A DNA stretch of 64,000 nt from Corynebacterium caspium DSM 44850. GTDB taxonomy: Bacteria > Actinomycetota > Actinomycetes > Mycobacteriales > Mycobacteriaceae. Each line of letters begins with the position of its first letter. Position 1 is the first letter of the stretch. Location: the NCBI RefSeq assembly GCF_030440555.1, contig NZ_CP047118.1:186001-250000 (forward strand), read 5' to 3'. Positions 7,401 through 17,075 of the stretch are shown piece by piece. Made by a program: the position numbers and the translations under genes. Below the pieces are notes generated by a model, which saw only the letters and a list, made by a program, of their open reading frames with translations, did not search any database and had not been told where the DNA came from.

Positions 7401-8642
7401 TTATTGTTTATAGGAGCTGAGGAAGTTCCCTAGACGCTCTAAGGCCACGGTAATTTCATCTGGATAAGGCAGCATTACTACGCGGAAATAGCCTGGTTTA
7501 TGCCAGTTGAAACCAGTTCCGCTAACTAGCAAGATTTTTTCTTTTTCAAGGATGTCCATCATGAGCTGGGCATCGTCGCGGATTTCTAGTTTTTCTGGAT
7601 TAATCCGCGGGAAGGCATAAAGTGCGCCTTTGGGTTTCACAACATCAATTTCGGGAATGGCACTGAGTCCCGCGAAGGTAGCATCGCGTTGCGCGACTAA
7701 ACGACCATCGCGGGTCATATCGAAAATATCTTGGAAGCCGCCAAGGGCCCCAATAGTTGCTTGTTGGCCGGGGAAATTCGGGCAGAGACGCATGCCTGCC
7801 AGCAGGTTTAGGCCATCTATAAAGCCTTTGGCCCCTTCTTTAGGCCCGGTAATTGTCATCCAGCCGGCGCGGTAACCACAGGCCCGATAAGCCTTGGAGA
7901 GGCCGTTATAAGTGAGGGTTAGCACATCAGGTGCCAGGGCAGCCATGGAAATATGCTCATTGCCGTCGTAGAGAATACGGTCATAGATTTCATCGGAAAG
8001 CACCATAAGGCTGTGTTCCCGGGCAATATTAGCGATACCCACGAGGATTTCACGGGAATAAACCGCACCTGTGGGGTTATTGGGGTTAATTACCACAATG
8101 GCGCGGGTGCGATCATTAATTTTGGAACGAATATCCTCGAGAGAAGGATTCCACTCATCATTTTCATCGCAAAGGTAGTGCACGGCCTTGCCATTGGACA
8201 TATTTACTGACGCAGACCACAACGGATAATCGGGCATTGGAACCAAGACTTCATCGCCAGGATTTAGCATGGCCTGCGTGGTCATCTGAATAAGTTCGGA
8301 GGCTCCGTTGCCCAGGAAGATATCGTCGACATCTAATGGCGGGAAATCTGGGATAGCTGCGTAACGATCCACGACAGCTTGGCGTGCGGCGATGGTGCCT
8401 TTGGAATCTGTATAAGCATGAGAAATAGGCAAAGTATCGCGCATTATTTCCAAAGCTTCGGCCGGAACATCGAAGCCGAAAGCTGCCGGGTTGCCCGTAT
8501 TTAGGGCTAAAATATCGACACCTTGCTGCGACATCTTGCTCGCGCGGTCAGCAAGGGCGCCACGAATTTCATAGGTGACATTATCTAGTCGATGTGCCAA
8601 AGGTATGGCGTAGCGGGGTTGCTGTGCGTTGGGAGAAGACAT
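7401..8642 (-). CDS. alaT: Alanine aminotransferase (class I PLP aminotransferase)
   Basis: The 413-residue protein shows the fold-type I features: NGASELIQMTTQAML for the cofactor phosphate, NPNNPTGAVY, SDEIYD and the PLP lysine in NGLSKAYRACGYRAGW. The motifs and the place next to dcd match AlaT of corynebacteria, which makes alanine from pyruvate with glutamate as donor. ATG 8642 is the only good start. Confidence 0.88.
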   Translation of the reverse strand: MSSPNAQQPRYAIPLAHRLDNVTYEIRGALADRASKMSQQGVDILALNTGNPAAFGFDVPAEALEIMRDTLPISHAYTDSKGTIAARQAVVDRYAAIPDFPPLDVDDIFLGNGASELIQMTTQAMLNPGDEVLVPMPDYPLWSASVNMSNGKAVHYLCDENDEWNPSLEDIRSKINDRTRAIVVINPNNPTGAVYSREILVGIANIAREHSLMVLSDEIYDRILYDGNEHISMAALAPDVLTLTYNGLSKAYRACGYRAGWMTITGPKEGAKGFIDGLNLLAGMRLCPNFPGQQATIGALGGFQDIFDMTRDGRLVAQRDATFAGLSAIPEIDVVKPKGALYAFPRINPEKLEIRDDAQLMMDILEKEKILLVSGTGFNWHKPGYFRVVMLPYPDEITVALERLGNFLSSYKQ

Positions 8643-8761
8643 GCGCTTATCCTGCCATTTAAATCGGGAGTTTTGCAGTTTTATAGTAAAATAGAAAAAA
8701 ATAGTATAGCAATTACCCCCGAAAGCAGGTGTCTGGGGTGAAATTATTTACAGCCGTGACA

Positions 8762-9448
8762 CTAGCGATGCCCCTGAAAGGGGTTATTCTTTTTCTTCAA
8801 AACCTCTGCGGTTTTAGATAGTGCAGCATTTGAGATCTCATTTAGCTGCTCCCTACGTTGTTCACGGCGCTCCAAGGCGCGCAATTTTTGGGTTTTAGCA
8901 ACTTCCCGCATGCGCTTCTTTTCTAATTCTCGCGGTGAAGGGATATACCACCGGCGTGGCCCCACCCGCATTACGTAGAGCAAAATCGCGATTATGGCCA
9001 CCAGGGAGACCATTAGGAGGGTCATAATTTCATCATCAAAAGCGCCGATTAAAAGAACTGCCAAAATGCTAGTAATGGCCATAATTCCGGCCCTAATTCT
9101 GGCACCATTACGGTTATAGGCAGCTAATTCAGCAGCGGTATATACCCGGCCAGAATAGGCGCTGGCATCGTTTATCGCATTGATATCAGAAAGATTTGCC
9201 CTACTTGTCAGCACCTCTGGCAATGGCTGTTGGCCATAGGTCTGAAAATCTGGGTTTAGAGGATAGCCGCCTAGGTCTTTAAAGAGATCAGGCAGATTTT
9301 CACGATATTTTGTTTGGGCTACCTGGGCGCACCGTTCATCGAATTCGCCAACACTAAGTTGGCCGCGCCCCATAGCTATACCTAATAAATTAATAGCTTC
9401 TAAGCGTTCTTCGTCGCTGAGGCGGATGCGTCGGGCATGGTTTTCCAT
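8762..9448 (-). CDS. DUF1707-domain membrane protein
   Basis: The first 55 residues (RIRLSDEERLEAINLLG, then GRGQLSVGEFDERCAQV) match the DUF1707 domain of actinobacterial proteins. A linker leads to two adjacent hydrophobic helices (about 118-155), then a long basic, coiled-coil-like tail rich in Arg/Lys/Glu (about 170-215). It is probably an inner-membrane protein with both ends in the cytoplasm. The role is unknown. It is transcribed towards alaT. Confidence 0.75.
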   Translation of the reverse strand: MENHARRIRLSDEERLEAINLLGIAMGRGQLSVGEFDERCAQVAQTKYRENLPDLFKDLGGYPLNPDFQTYGQQPLPEVLTSRANLSDINAINDASAYSGRVYTAAELAAYNRNGARIRAGIMAITSILAVLLIGAFDDEIMTLLMVSLVAIIAILLYVMRVGPRRWYIPSPRELEKKRMREVAKTQKLRALERREQRREQLNEISNAALSKTAEVLKKKNNPFQGHR

Positions 9449-9578
9449 AGCTTCAACTTTAGCCTTAAAAGCCAGGCACTACTATCCAGTATTCAAATAT
9501 TTAATTGACCTATCCCTGCTGCTGCAATACTCTAAAATCTAATTGAAACTTATAGCAAATACCTTGAAGGGGTTGTTG

Positions 9579-10568
9579 ATGAAACTATCTAGAACAGCAA
9601 TTGCGATCTTGACCGCAAGCACACTATTTCTTGCCGCATGTTCGCCAAACCAAGAAAACAGCAGTACCAGCGCCACCGGCGCATCCGGCGCTACCGATAT
9701 GATCACGGTGGAAAACTGTGGTCACACCATCGAATTGCGAGCCCCGGCACAACGCATCGTCACTACAGAACAAGGCGCCACGGAAACCATTTTGTCCCTC
9801 GGTGGCCATGATGAAATCGTGGGCGTTGGGCACACCAAGGATGCCTACTGGGAGCGCAATGCCAAACTAGCCAAGGACCTCCCAATCCTTTCGGATACTA
9901 TCCCCACCACTGAAGAAGTGCGCAATGTCGATGCGGATCTGGTCGTTAGTCCTTTTGCCAGTGTTTTCACTGCCGATACCGTGGGAACGCGGGAAGAATA
10001 CGCCAAGCTAGGGGTCGGTACTTGGGTGACTAATCTAGAATGTGCCCCGGATAACGAAGATGCTTTTATCACCCTGGAGCGCGATTATGAGCAGCTAGGC
10101 AAGCTCCTGGGGAGAGAGGAAGAAGCTAGCAAACTAATTGCTGAGCAGCGTGAAACCATTGCTTCAGCTAAGTCCTCTGGCACTGGTCAGAGCACTGTCT
10201 ACCTGTATTCAGTATTTGATGATGCCCCCTATGTGGCTGGTGGTTTTGCACTTACCGATGCCATCGCCAAAATCACGAATACCACTAATTCCTTCTCTAA
10301 TTTGAAGGAAGATTGGCCCCAGATCTCTTGGGAGTCCTTCGCTGATGCAGATCCCGACATAATCTTCCTGGTGGATCTGCCCACTCGCGGCAAGCCAGGT
10401 GATACCGCTGCAGAAAAAATGGAAATGCTGAAGAATAATCCCGCCACCCGCAATATGCGTGCCGTGCGTGAAAATAAGTTCATTGCTGTGCCTGGGGTGG
10501 GGCTAAGCCCTTCAGCGCGTGCCGTGGAACCGCTTCAGGTTATCGGAAGTGAGCTTGGGAAACTGTGA
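9579..10568 (+). CDS. Substrate-binding lipoprotein of FecCD-type ABC importer
   Basis: ATG 9579 has GAAGGGG 7 bases upstream and yields a clear lipoprotein signal with lipobox LAAC. An earlier in-frame start at 9543 would put a long extension before it. The body is a periplasmic-binding fold of the BtuF/FepB class: RIVTTEQGATETILSLGG, then VGVGHTKDAYW and VRNVDADLVVSPF. Such proteins bind ferric siderophores, haem, cobalamin or Ni chelates. The three importer genes overlap by 4 bases each. Proximity to urease allows a nickel role (inference). I saw no DtxR box upstream. Confidence 0.85.
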   Translation: MKLSRTAIAILTASTLFLAACSPNQENSSTSATGASGATDMITVENCGHTIELRAPAQRIVTTEQGATETILSLGGHDEIVGVGHTKDAYWERNAKLAKDLPILSDTIPTTEEVRNVDADLVVSPFASVFTADTVGTREEYAKLGVGTWVTNLECAPDNEDAFITLERDYEQLGKLLGREEEASKLIAEQRETIASAKSSGTGQSTVYLYSVFDDAPYVAGGFALTDAIAKITNTTNSFSNLKEDWPQISWESFADADPDIIFLVDLPTRGKPGDTAAEKMEMLKNNPATRNMRAVRENKFIAVPGVGLSPSARAVEPLQVIGSELGKL

Positions 10569-11590
10569 CCCAGAAAACGCGTGTACCAGCAGGCCGACTC
10601 ATCCTTGCCTGGGTGATCGGTCTGTTGATCTTAGTTATAGTCGCGGTGTCCAGCGTCTTTTTAGGTGCTGCTAGTTTGAAGGTTTCTGAAGTGCTAGGAG
10701 CCTTTAATCTCGGTGGATACCCGGCTCCTAGTCCGCTGCGGCAATCTATTCTTTTTGAACTGCGCATCCCCCGTATTCTCATGGCAATTGCGGTAGGAGC
10801 AGGCTTAGCAGTAGCTGGTGCTTGTTTGCAGACAGTCACTCGAAACCCACTTTCAGAGCCCTATTTGCTCGGAATTTCCGGTGGTGCTTCAGTGGGTGCA
10901 GTAGTGGTAATCCTTTTTGGTTTCGGCGCTGCTGTCTCTCTAACGGCTGGAGCCACTGTGGGCGGCCTCTTAGCATTTGGTCTTTTAATGCTGTTACTAA
11001 AAGGCACTGGCTTTCAATCGCACCGCGTAGTGCTCACCGGGGTGTTGGTGGGACAATTAGCCCAGGCCATAATGTTCCTGCTCATGATGGCAAAAGGTGA
11101 TGCTGATGCCGTGCAAGCAATTATGTCTTGGCTGCTAGGTGCCCTAGGGGCCTCCCGATGGGACCAACTAATTACCACCACTATCGTGGCCTCGGCCAGC
11201 ATTATTGTGCTGTGGGCCATGTCACGATACTTAGACATCCTAAGTTTCGGTGATGAAACTGCAGAGTCTATGGGGGTGCCAGTAGTGCTGGTGCGCGGGG
11301 TCGTGCTAGTGGTAGTTTCCCTGCTCACCGCCTCTACTGTGGCTGCAGTGGGAGCCATTGGATTCGTGGGCCTTATTGTGCCGCATGCGGTTCGGATGGT
11401 GGTAGGTTCTGCGCATATTCGCGTAATTCCGCTATCTGCTTTGGTAGGGGCAATTTTGCTAGTGGTTGCTGATGCCATCGCCAGAATACTTTTCGATGCT
11501 CGTGAACTTCCGGTGGGCGTTATTACCGCACTAATCGGGGTACCTATTTTCTTCATTATTTTGCGCCGTGACCAAAGGAGCAACCAGTGA
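10565..11590 (+). CDS. FecCD-family ABC importer permease
   Basis: The 341-residue integral membrane protein has about ten helices and family motifs: RIPRILMAIAVGAGLAVAG, QTVTRNPLSEPYLLGISGG and, near the end, GAIGFVGLIVPHAVRM. GTG 10565 overlaps the upstream stop (GTGA), so translation is coupled. The single permease gene implies a homodimer. Confidence 0.92.
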   Translation: MTQKTRVPAGRLILAWVIGLLILVIVAVSSVFLGAASLKVSEVLGAFNLGGYPAPSPLRQSILFELRIPRILMAIAVGAGLAVAGACLQTVTRNPLSEPYLLGISGGASVGAVVVILFGFGAAVSLTAGATVGGLLAFGLLMLLLKGTGFQSHRVVLTGVLVGQLAQAIMFLLMMAKGDADAVQAIMSWLLGALGASRWDQLITTTIVASASIIVLWAMSRYLDILSFGDETAESMGVPVVLVRGVVLVVVSLLTASTVAAVGAIGFVGLIVPHAVRMVVGSAHIRVIPLSALVGAILLVVADAIARILFDARELPVGVITALIGVPIFFIILRRDQRSNQ

Positions 11591-12396
11591 GTGAGCTTAA
11601 AAGAGAAGCTGTTTTTCCTGGCTTGCAGGTAAAACATCTCACGGTTAAATACGATAACGGCTTTCAGGCGGTTAAAGATTGTAGTTTCCAGGTAGAGCCA
11701 GGGGAGATCGTGGCTCTGGTTGGGCCTAATGGCTGTGGAAAATCTTCCATGTTAAAGGCGGTGGCGCAGTTAATTTCGCATAAAGGCGAAGTTTCAATTG
11801 GGGCACAGCAGCTTTCGAAATTAAGCCGTAAAGAGCGCGTAGCCTTGCTTTCTTATGTGCCACAGATCGCTGAAATGGATGTGGACCTCACGGCACGAGA
11901 AATCGTGCGTCTAGGGGCTACGGCTGGTCGGGGTCTTTTTGCTAAAGCTAAAGCTGGCGATGAAGCCCGAGTCACTCATGCGCTGCAACATGTTTCCATG
12001 CTTGATCGGGAGCATTCACGATGGACAGAGCTTTCCGGTGGGCAGCGCCAGCGGCTCTCAATTGCGCGAGCTTTGGCTCAAGAATCTCAAGTGATTATGT
12101 TAGATGAGCCCACAAATCACCTTGATATTGAGCACCAGATGCTCCTGGTGAAGCTCCTTAGACATGTGGTTTCTGACCATAAATCATCAGCTGTGATTGT
12201 GTTGCATGACTTGGGTTTAGCTGCCCGGATGGCAGATAAAATTGTGGTTATGAATGCCGGGGAGATTAAAACCTTCGGAGAACCTGTGAATGCCCTACGC
12301 CCAGAAATTATCGAGAATTATTTCCGAGTTAAAGGACATATAGTGCACTCGGCAGCGGGGGCAGCGGCCTTAATGATTGAAGATCAGGCAGAATAG
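11587..12396 (+). CDS. FepC/BtuD-type ABC importer ATPase
   Basis: Walker A GPNGCGKSSMLK, signature LSGGQRQRLSIARAL, Walker B VIMLDEPTNHLDI and the H-loop in VLHDLGLAARMAD are present within 269 residues. It is the ATPase of the importer formed with the two preceding genes. GTG 11587 overlaps the permease stop by 4 bases. Confidence 0.93.
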   Translation: MSELKREAVFPGLQVKHLTVKYDNGFQAVKDCSFQVEPGEIVALVGPNGCGKSSMLKAVAQLISHKGEVSIGAQQLSKLSRKERVALLSYVPQIAEMDVDLTAREIVRLGATAGRGLFAKAKAGDEARVTHALQHVSMLDREHSRWTELSGGQRQRLSIARALAQESQVIMLDEPTNHLDIEHQMLLVKLLRHVVSDHKSSAVIVLHDLGLAARMADKIVVMNAGEIKTFGEPVNALRPEIIENYFRVKGHIVHSAAGAAALMIEDQAE

Positions 12397-12736
12397 CCTG
12401 GTAGTCGGGGAAAACTGTGAACTGAAGCGATTAACCGCTTAAGTTAAACAGAGCAATGTGTTTCACCTATAACAAGCCATATGCCCCTTTTCGGGGGTGT
12501 ATGGCTTGTGCTGCAAACCACATAATTTCCTGGGAATCTGCTCAAAAATTCATAAATACAACATTTGTCCCACAGGGTTTATCTCTAAGGTTTGGTCGTA
12601 AATTAGATGTATATCCCCAGCTGGCAGCGGGCGAGGCTGAGATATTAGTGAGAGTGCCGAAGTATCCTTTCGGTGGATACCTGGTGTTTGAAAGTTGATG
12701 ACTCAACATTAAAGCGTTATTCGAAGTATCTTAATT
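12397..12736 (+). promoter_or_regulatory. Leader region with stem-loops before the DMT permease gene
   Basis: About 340 bases lie between the ABC ATPase and the DMT permease. A strong hairpin at 12472-12509 (ACAAGCCATA with TATGGCTTGT, extended inwards by CCCC/GGGG) has no T-run after it. A smaller one (GTATCC/GGATAC) lies at about 12662-12681. An 80-codon frame at 12456-12698 crosses the hairpin and has no recognisable product. The region may end the ABC transcript or act as a leader for the next gene. I could not match it to a known riboswitch. Confidence 0.4.
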
Positions 12737-12754
12737 TTGAGTACGGTTACCGCC

Positions 12755-13855
12755 ATGACAGAAAGAAAAGGCACTGTGAACGGCGCAGCCACTGGCGCGC
12801 CTAAAGCCCCGGCTGTGGCTGGGCATGTATCTCGCGGTCGTGCTTCGGCCGTATTGATGATTGGCGTTTTCGCTCTTGCGTTCTCCGGCATCTTGGTTAA
12901 GGAATCGAATTTCGAGCCCGCCACCAATGCTTGGCTACGTATTGCGATTGGCCTTTTGACCCTACTTCCCTTCGGTTTCTTTGAAATGAAGAAGAAGGGC
13001 CGTATCGATGCTTGGGGAATGAAGTTCTCCTTGCTCGCAGGTTGTTTCTTGGGTGTTGACTTCGTCTGCTGGAACTATTCCATCTTCTACGTAGGCGCTG
13101 GCATTGCCTCCATTTTGCTTAACCTCCAGGTCATCATCGTGCCAATGCTGGCATGGGCCTTTGATAAGTACCGCGTGCCGGTATCCTTCATCATCTTGGT
13201 TCCACTCATGATCGTGGGCATTATGCTCACCGGTGGCGTTTTTGAGCCTGCCGACACCACTGGTCCGGCCACTGTTTACGGCATCAAGACCGCTGTTCTA
13301 GGTACCGCTCTTGGTTGTACTTCTGGCGTTTGCTACTCCTTCTACCTTTACTTCTCTCGTAAAGCCGGCAAGCACCGTCGTGACCTTTACAGCCAGTCGA
13401 TGATCTTCACCAACATCACTCAGCTGATTCCTTCCTCTATCTTCATTCTTTGCAACTTCTCCGGTCGCGGTTTCGACTTGACCCACGGCGTTATGCTTGA
13501 CGGCAAGCTTCCGGCAGTTCCAGAAACCATGGTTGGCGATGACATCACCGCTCACAACTGGTTCATGATGATCTTGCTCGGCACCTTGGCTCAGGCCATG
13601 GCTTGGACCTTCGTGCAGTACGGTTCGGTACACATCGATCCGACCCTTGCTGCTGGTCTACTCCTGCTCTCTCCGGCTTCCACCATCTTCATTGCTGCTG
13701 GTACTCACGGAGAAATCCCATCTGTCTTGCAGGTTGTGGGTGTTATCGTGATTCTTGCCTGCGTTGCCTGGCAGAATGGACTCATCCAAGCCGCTTACGG
13801 AAAGATCACCGGGAAGAAGCCAAAGCCTCCCGTTGAATCAGAAGTAACAGTCTAA
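12755..13855 (+). CDS. DMT-superfamily (EamA-type) permease next to urease
   Basis: A 366-residue protein with about ten hydrophobic helices in two EamA-like halves (for example GVFALAFSGILVKESNFEP and later MILLGTLAQAMAWTFVQYGS). An Ala/Pro-rich cytoplasmic N-terminus precedes helix 1, and the C-terminus is Lys/Pro-rich. ATG 12755 is used; an in-frame TTG at 12737 is possible, and neither has a good ribosome binding site. It faces the urease operon in the same direction, 166 bases upstream, so it may move urea, ammonium-linked metabolites or nickel. This is inference, since family substrates vary widely. Confidence 0.75.
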   Translation: MTERKGTVNGAATGAPKAPAVAGHVSRGRASAVLMIGVFALAFSGILVKESNFEPATNAWLRIAIGLLTLLPFGFFEMKKKGRIDAWGMKFSLLAGCFLGVDFVCWNYSIFYVGAGIASILLNLQVIIVPMLAWAFDKYRVPVSFIILVPLMIVGIMLTGGVFEPADTTGPATVYGIKTAVLGTALGCTSGVCYSFYLYFSRKAGKHRRDLYSQSMIFTNITQLIPSSIFILCNFSGRGFDLTHGVMLDGKLPAVPETMVGDDITAHNWFMMILLGTLAQAMAWTFVQYGSVHIDPTLAAGLLLLSPASTIFIAAGTHGEIPSVLQVVGVIVILACVAWQNGLIQAAYGKITGKKPKPPVESEVTV

Positions 13856-13891
13856 ATAAAAGAAAGTTCCTCCTAGCTCGATGAATTGCCT

Positions 13892-13928
13892 GCCCCGTAA
13901 TCCGGAGAATATTCCGGGGATGAGGGGC
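13892..13928 (+). promoter_or_regulatory. Nested stem-loop in the urease leader
   Basis: An outer helix GCCCC/GGGGC encloses an inner helix ATCCGG/CCGGGGAT-type with a short loop (GAATAT). It lies in the 166-base gap before ureA. A T-run (CTTTTTCT) follows some 20 bases later. It could be a weak terminator of the permease gene or a urease leader element. Confidence 0.4.
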
Positions 13929-14021
13929 CGGCGGTGAGTTAGGTGGACTTTTTCTATTTAGCCCACAATTCAATATCTGCTTGAATATCCCCTTTCCCGT
14001 TGATTAATTACAAGGAGAGAC

Positions 14022-14324
14022 ATGCATCTGACAAATCGTGAGCAAGAGAAGCTGCTCATCGTGGTGGCTGCCGATCTCGCACGTCGCCGCAAGGAACGTG
14101 GCGTAAAGCTAAACCACCCTGAAGCCATTGCGCTCATCACCGCCGAAGTTATCGAAGGTGCCCGTGATGGCAAGTCTGTTGCCGAACTAATGGCAGCTGG
14201 CGCCCAAATCCTCACCCGTGAAGACGTCATGGACGGTGTTCCGGAAATGATTCACGACGTACAGGTTGAAGCAACATTCCGCGACGGCACCAAGCTCGTC
14301 ACCGTACACAACCCCATTCGCTAA
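14022..14324 (+). CDS. ureA: Urease gamma subunit
   Basis: A 100-residue UreA, the usual length, starts [20 protein letters not shown] and contains [23 protein letters not shown] 14022 has AAGGAGAG upstream. It is the first gene of ureABCEFGD and forms the (alpha-beta-gamma)3 urease with UreB and UreC in the cytoplasm. Confidence 0.97.
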   Translation: MHLTNREQEKLLIVVAADLARRRKERGVKLNHPEAIALITAEVIEGARDGKSVAELMAAGAQILTREDVMDGVPEMIHDVQVEATFRDGTKLVTVHNPIR

Positions 14325-14348
14325 GACGTCTTCGGAAGGAGAGAAACC

Positions 14349-14657
14349 ATGATCCCAGGTGAATACTTCATCAAGGAAGGCGACATTGTTCTCAATGAGG
14401 GCAAAGAAGCCATCACCTTACAGGTAACCAACCGTGGCGACCGTCCGGTTCAGGTCGGTTCCCACTTCCACTTCGCTGAGGCTAACAGCGAGCTCGAATT
14501 CGACCGCGAGGCAGCACGCGGTAAGCGACTCGACATCCCGGCTGGCACCGCTGTCCGCCTTGAGCCTGGCGACTCCCGCAGCGTGGATCTAGTCGATTTC
14601 GGCGGTAACCGTGCAGTTTACGGCTTCAACGCCAAGGTCAACGGATCCCTGGACTAA
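14349..14657 (+). CDS. ureB: Urease beta subunit
   Basis: The 102-residue UreB begins [20 protein letters not shown] and has [20 protein letters not shown] and [18 protein letters not shown], both conserved. GGAAGGAGAG precedes the ATG. It packs on UreC in the urease trimer. Confidence 0.97.
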   Translation: MIPGEYFIKEGDIVLNEGKEAITLQVTNRGDRPVQVGSHFHFAEANSELEFDREAARGKRLDIPAGTAVRLEPGDSRSVDLVDFGGNRAVYGFNAKVNGSLD

Positions 14658-14692
14658 TAAAGAACTTATAGAAAGCGAAGGAGAGCCGTTTT

Positions 14693-16405
14693 ATGTCGAT
14701 TAAGATTACGCGTAAAGAATATTCGGAAATTTACGGTCCCACCACTGGCGACCGCGTCCGTCTAGCTGATACTGACCTCATTCTAGAAATCGAAAAGGAC
14801 CTCACCACCTACGGTGAAGAGGTTTCTTTCGGCGGTGGCAAGGTTATCCGTGATGGTATGGGCCAGAATGGTCGCCTAACCCGCGAAGGTTCTGAAGTAC
14901 CTGACTTGCTAATTATTAACGCCATCATCGTGGATTACACCGGCATCTATAAGGCCGACGTGGCAATTCGCGACGGACGCATTAGCGCTATCGGTAAAGC
15001 CGGTAACCCGGATACCCAGCCCAATGTAACCATTGTGGCCGGCGTAAACACCGAAGTTATCGCTGGTGAGCATATGATCCTCACCGCCGGTGCCATTGAC
15101 ACCCATATTCACTTTATTTCCCCAGACCAGGTGCCCACCGCTCTGGATAACGGAACCACCACCCTAATCGGTGGCGGCACCGGTCCTGCTGCTGGCACCA
15201 ACGCCACCACCATTACCCCTGGTGCCTGGAATATCAAGCAGATGCTGCTTGCTACCCAGGATTTCCCCATCAATATTGGTCTTTTGGGTAAGGGCCACGC
15301 TGCTGAAAAGGCTCCGCTAGAAGAGCAGATTCGTGCCGGCGCTGTTGGTCTCAAGATTCACGAGGACTGGGGCTCCACCTATAACGCCATCGACGTTGCG
15401 CTCACCGTAGCCGATGAGATGGACGTTCAGGTTGCTATCCACACCGACACCCTTAACGAGGGTGGCTTTGCAGATAACACCATCGAGGCCTTCAAGGGTC
15501 GCGTTATCCACACCTTCCACACCGAAGGTGCTGGCGGCGGACACGCTCCAGACATCATCAAGGTAGCTGGCCTTCCTAACGTATTGCCAGCTTCTACCAA
15601 CCCGACGCTGCCCTTCACTGCTAATACCATTGAAGAGCACCTCGATATGATTATGGTCTGCCACCACCTCAACCCGGATATGCCAGAAGACGTGGCATTC
15701 GCGGACTCTCGTATTCGTGGCGAAACGATTGCTGCCGAAGACGTGCTGCACGATATGGGCATCATGTCCATCACCTCCTCTGACTCCCAGGCAATGGGAC
15801 GTATCGGTGAGGTAGTGCTTCGCACCTGGCAGGTTGCGCACCGCATGAAGCAACAGCGCGGCCCGCTAGAAGGCGACGGCGATGCAGACAATAACCGCAT
15901 CAAGCGCTATATCTCCAAGTACACCATCAACCCTGCTATTGCTCACGGTATTGCTGATTCCATCGGCTCTATCGAGGTAGGCAAGGTTGCTGACTTGGTA
16001 ATTTGGGATCCGAAGTTCTTCGGTGTGAAGCCAGACGTCATCATCAAGGGCGGCATGATTGCTCGCGCTGATATGGGTGACTCCAACGGCTCCATCCCGA
16101 CCCCACAGCCACGCACCATGCGCTACCAGTACGGTGGCCAGCCCAGCTTGGCACGCAAGACCTCCATTACCTTCCTGCCTACCGCTGCTCTCGAAGCCGG
16201 GGTACCAGAGGCAATTGGTCTTGATCGTTGGGTTCTGGAAGCCAAGAATATGCGCAATATTGGCAAGAAGGACATGAAGTTCAACGACGCCATGCCAGAG
16301 ATCTCTGTTGACCCAGAGACCTACAAGGTAGTCGTGGATGGCGAAGAGGTAACCTCTGAGCCCGCCACCGAACTACCAATGGCACAGCGCTACTTCCTCT
16401 TCTAA
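14693..16405 (+). CDS. ureC: Urease alpha (catalytic) subunit
   Basis: The 570-residue subunit carries all active-site elements: the Ni-binding HIH in GAIDTHIHF, the carbamylated Lys in GLKIHEDWG, His in [12 protein letters not shown], the [12 protein letters not shown] loop, the mobile flap His in [12 protein letters not shown] and Asp in SSDSQAMGR. It hydrolyses urea to ammonia and carbamate. GCGAAGGAGAG precedes ATG 14693. Codon use is typical of a highly expressed gene. Confidence 0.98.
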   Translation: MSIKITRKEYSEIYGPTTGDRVRLADTDLILEIEKDLTTYGEEVSFGGGKVIRDGMGQNGRLTREGSEVPDLLIINAIIVDYTGIYKADVAIRDGRISAIGKAGNPDTQPNVTIVAGVNTEVIAGEHMILTAGAIDTHIHFISPDQVPTALDNGTTTLIGGGTGPAAGTNATTITPGAWNIKQMLLATQDFPINIGLLGKGHAAEKAPLEEQIRAGAVGLKIHEDWGSTYNAIDVALTVADEMDVQVAIHTDTLNEGGFADNTIEAFKGRVIHTFHTEGAGGGHAPDIIKVAGLPNVLPASTNPTLPFTANTIEEHLDMIMVCHHLNPDMPEDVAFADSRIRGETIAAEDVLHDMGIMSITSSDSQAMGRIGEVVLRTWQVAHRMKQQRGPLEGDGDADNNRIKRYISKYTINPAIAHGIADSIGSIEVGKVADLVIWDPKFFGVKPDVIIKGGMIARADMGDSNGSIPTPQPRTMRYQYGGQPSLARKTSITFLPTAALEAGVPEAIGLDRWVLEAKNMRNIGKKDMKFNDAMPEISVDPETYKVVVDGEEVTSEPATELPMAQRYFLF

Positions 16406-16598
16406 ATCCGAAGGTGATGTCCAGCTGCTCCGTGATTCTTCTGTCTCCGCCGAGTGGGAACAACACAGTGCGTCGCACTCGGCCACGGGCAGCAGGAGCG
16501 CTTTCAATTAGATGATGGAATAATAGGGAGGGCGCCAGTGTTATACGCACTGGGGCCCTCCCTATATTCTTTATATCCCTTCAGTCCAGGAGGCTGAC
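16406..16598 (+). terminator. Attenuator-like terminator between ureC and ureE
   Basis: The gap holds a weaker hairpin (GCCGAGTG near 16453 with CACTCGGC near 16480) and a strong one at 16524-16564 (TAGGGAGGGC and CCAGTG pairing with CACTGG and GCCCTCCCTA) followed by TATTCTTTATAT. Partial termination here would make more structural subunit than accessory protein mRNA. GGAGG for ureE follows. Confidence 0.75.
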
Positions 16599-17075
16599 AT
16601 GCTATTTACCGAAATCCTAGGCAATAAGAATGACCTCACCCCCGAAGAACTTGCGGGTGTAACCGAAGACTTTTACGAACTTCATAATATCGACCTGGTA
16701 AAACGCATTCAGCGCGGTACCACAGTAGGCGGCCGAGAAATCGGTTTACGTTTAAGCAACGATGTCCGGGAACTTCGCCACGGAGATATCCTGCACTTTG
16801 CTGACGGCCTGCTCATCACGGTGCGTACCCTTCCTACGGATGTCATCGTGATCAAACCCAAATCAGTCTATGAAATGGGTGTAGTAGCACACTCTCTGGG
16901 TAACCGACACCTACAAGCACAATTTTTTGATGCGGACTCAGAATACGGCCAGCCCGTAATGGTAGTGCAATACGATCACACCGTGGAACACTTCCTGGAC
17001 CACGCAGGCACTGAATACACCCGCGAAGATCGAGTAATGCCGGAGGCATTCCGCCATGCAGAACACTCCCACTAA
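16599..17075 (+). CDS. ureE: Urease accessory protein UreE (nickel chaperone)
   Basis: The 158-residue protein has the UreE N-domain and the metal-binding C-domain: KPKSVYEMGVVAHSLGNRHL contains the conserved nickel-binding His. The tail (FRHAEHSH) is short but His-bearing. It delivers Ni2+ to the UreDFG complex. GGAGG precedes the ATG. The 3' end overlaps ureF by 20 bases. Confidence 0.93.
   Translation: MLFTEILGNKNDLTPEELAGVTEDFYELHNIDLVKRIQRGTTVGGREIGLRLSNDVRELRHGDILHFADGLLITVRTLPTDVIVIKPKSVYEMGVVAHSLGNRHLQAQFFDADSEYGQPVMVVQYDHTVEHFLDHAGTEYTREDRVMPEAFRHAEHSH

Noticed and set aside
9449..9578. DtxR iron box before the ABC importer
   Set aside because: No sequence close to the 19-bp DtxR consensus could be found by eye in this spacer.
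12456..12698. 80-codon plus-strand frame between the ABC ATPase and DMT permease genes
   Set aside because: It runs through a strong hairpin, has no ribosome binding site and no recognisable product; I treat the region as a leader.
12397..12736. Guanidine (ykkC or mini-ykkC) riboswitch before the DMT permease
   Set aside because: The conserved ACGR-type elements and paired hairpins are not found.
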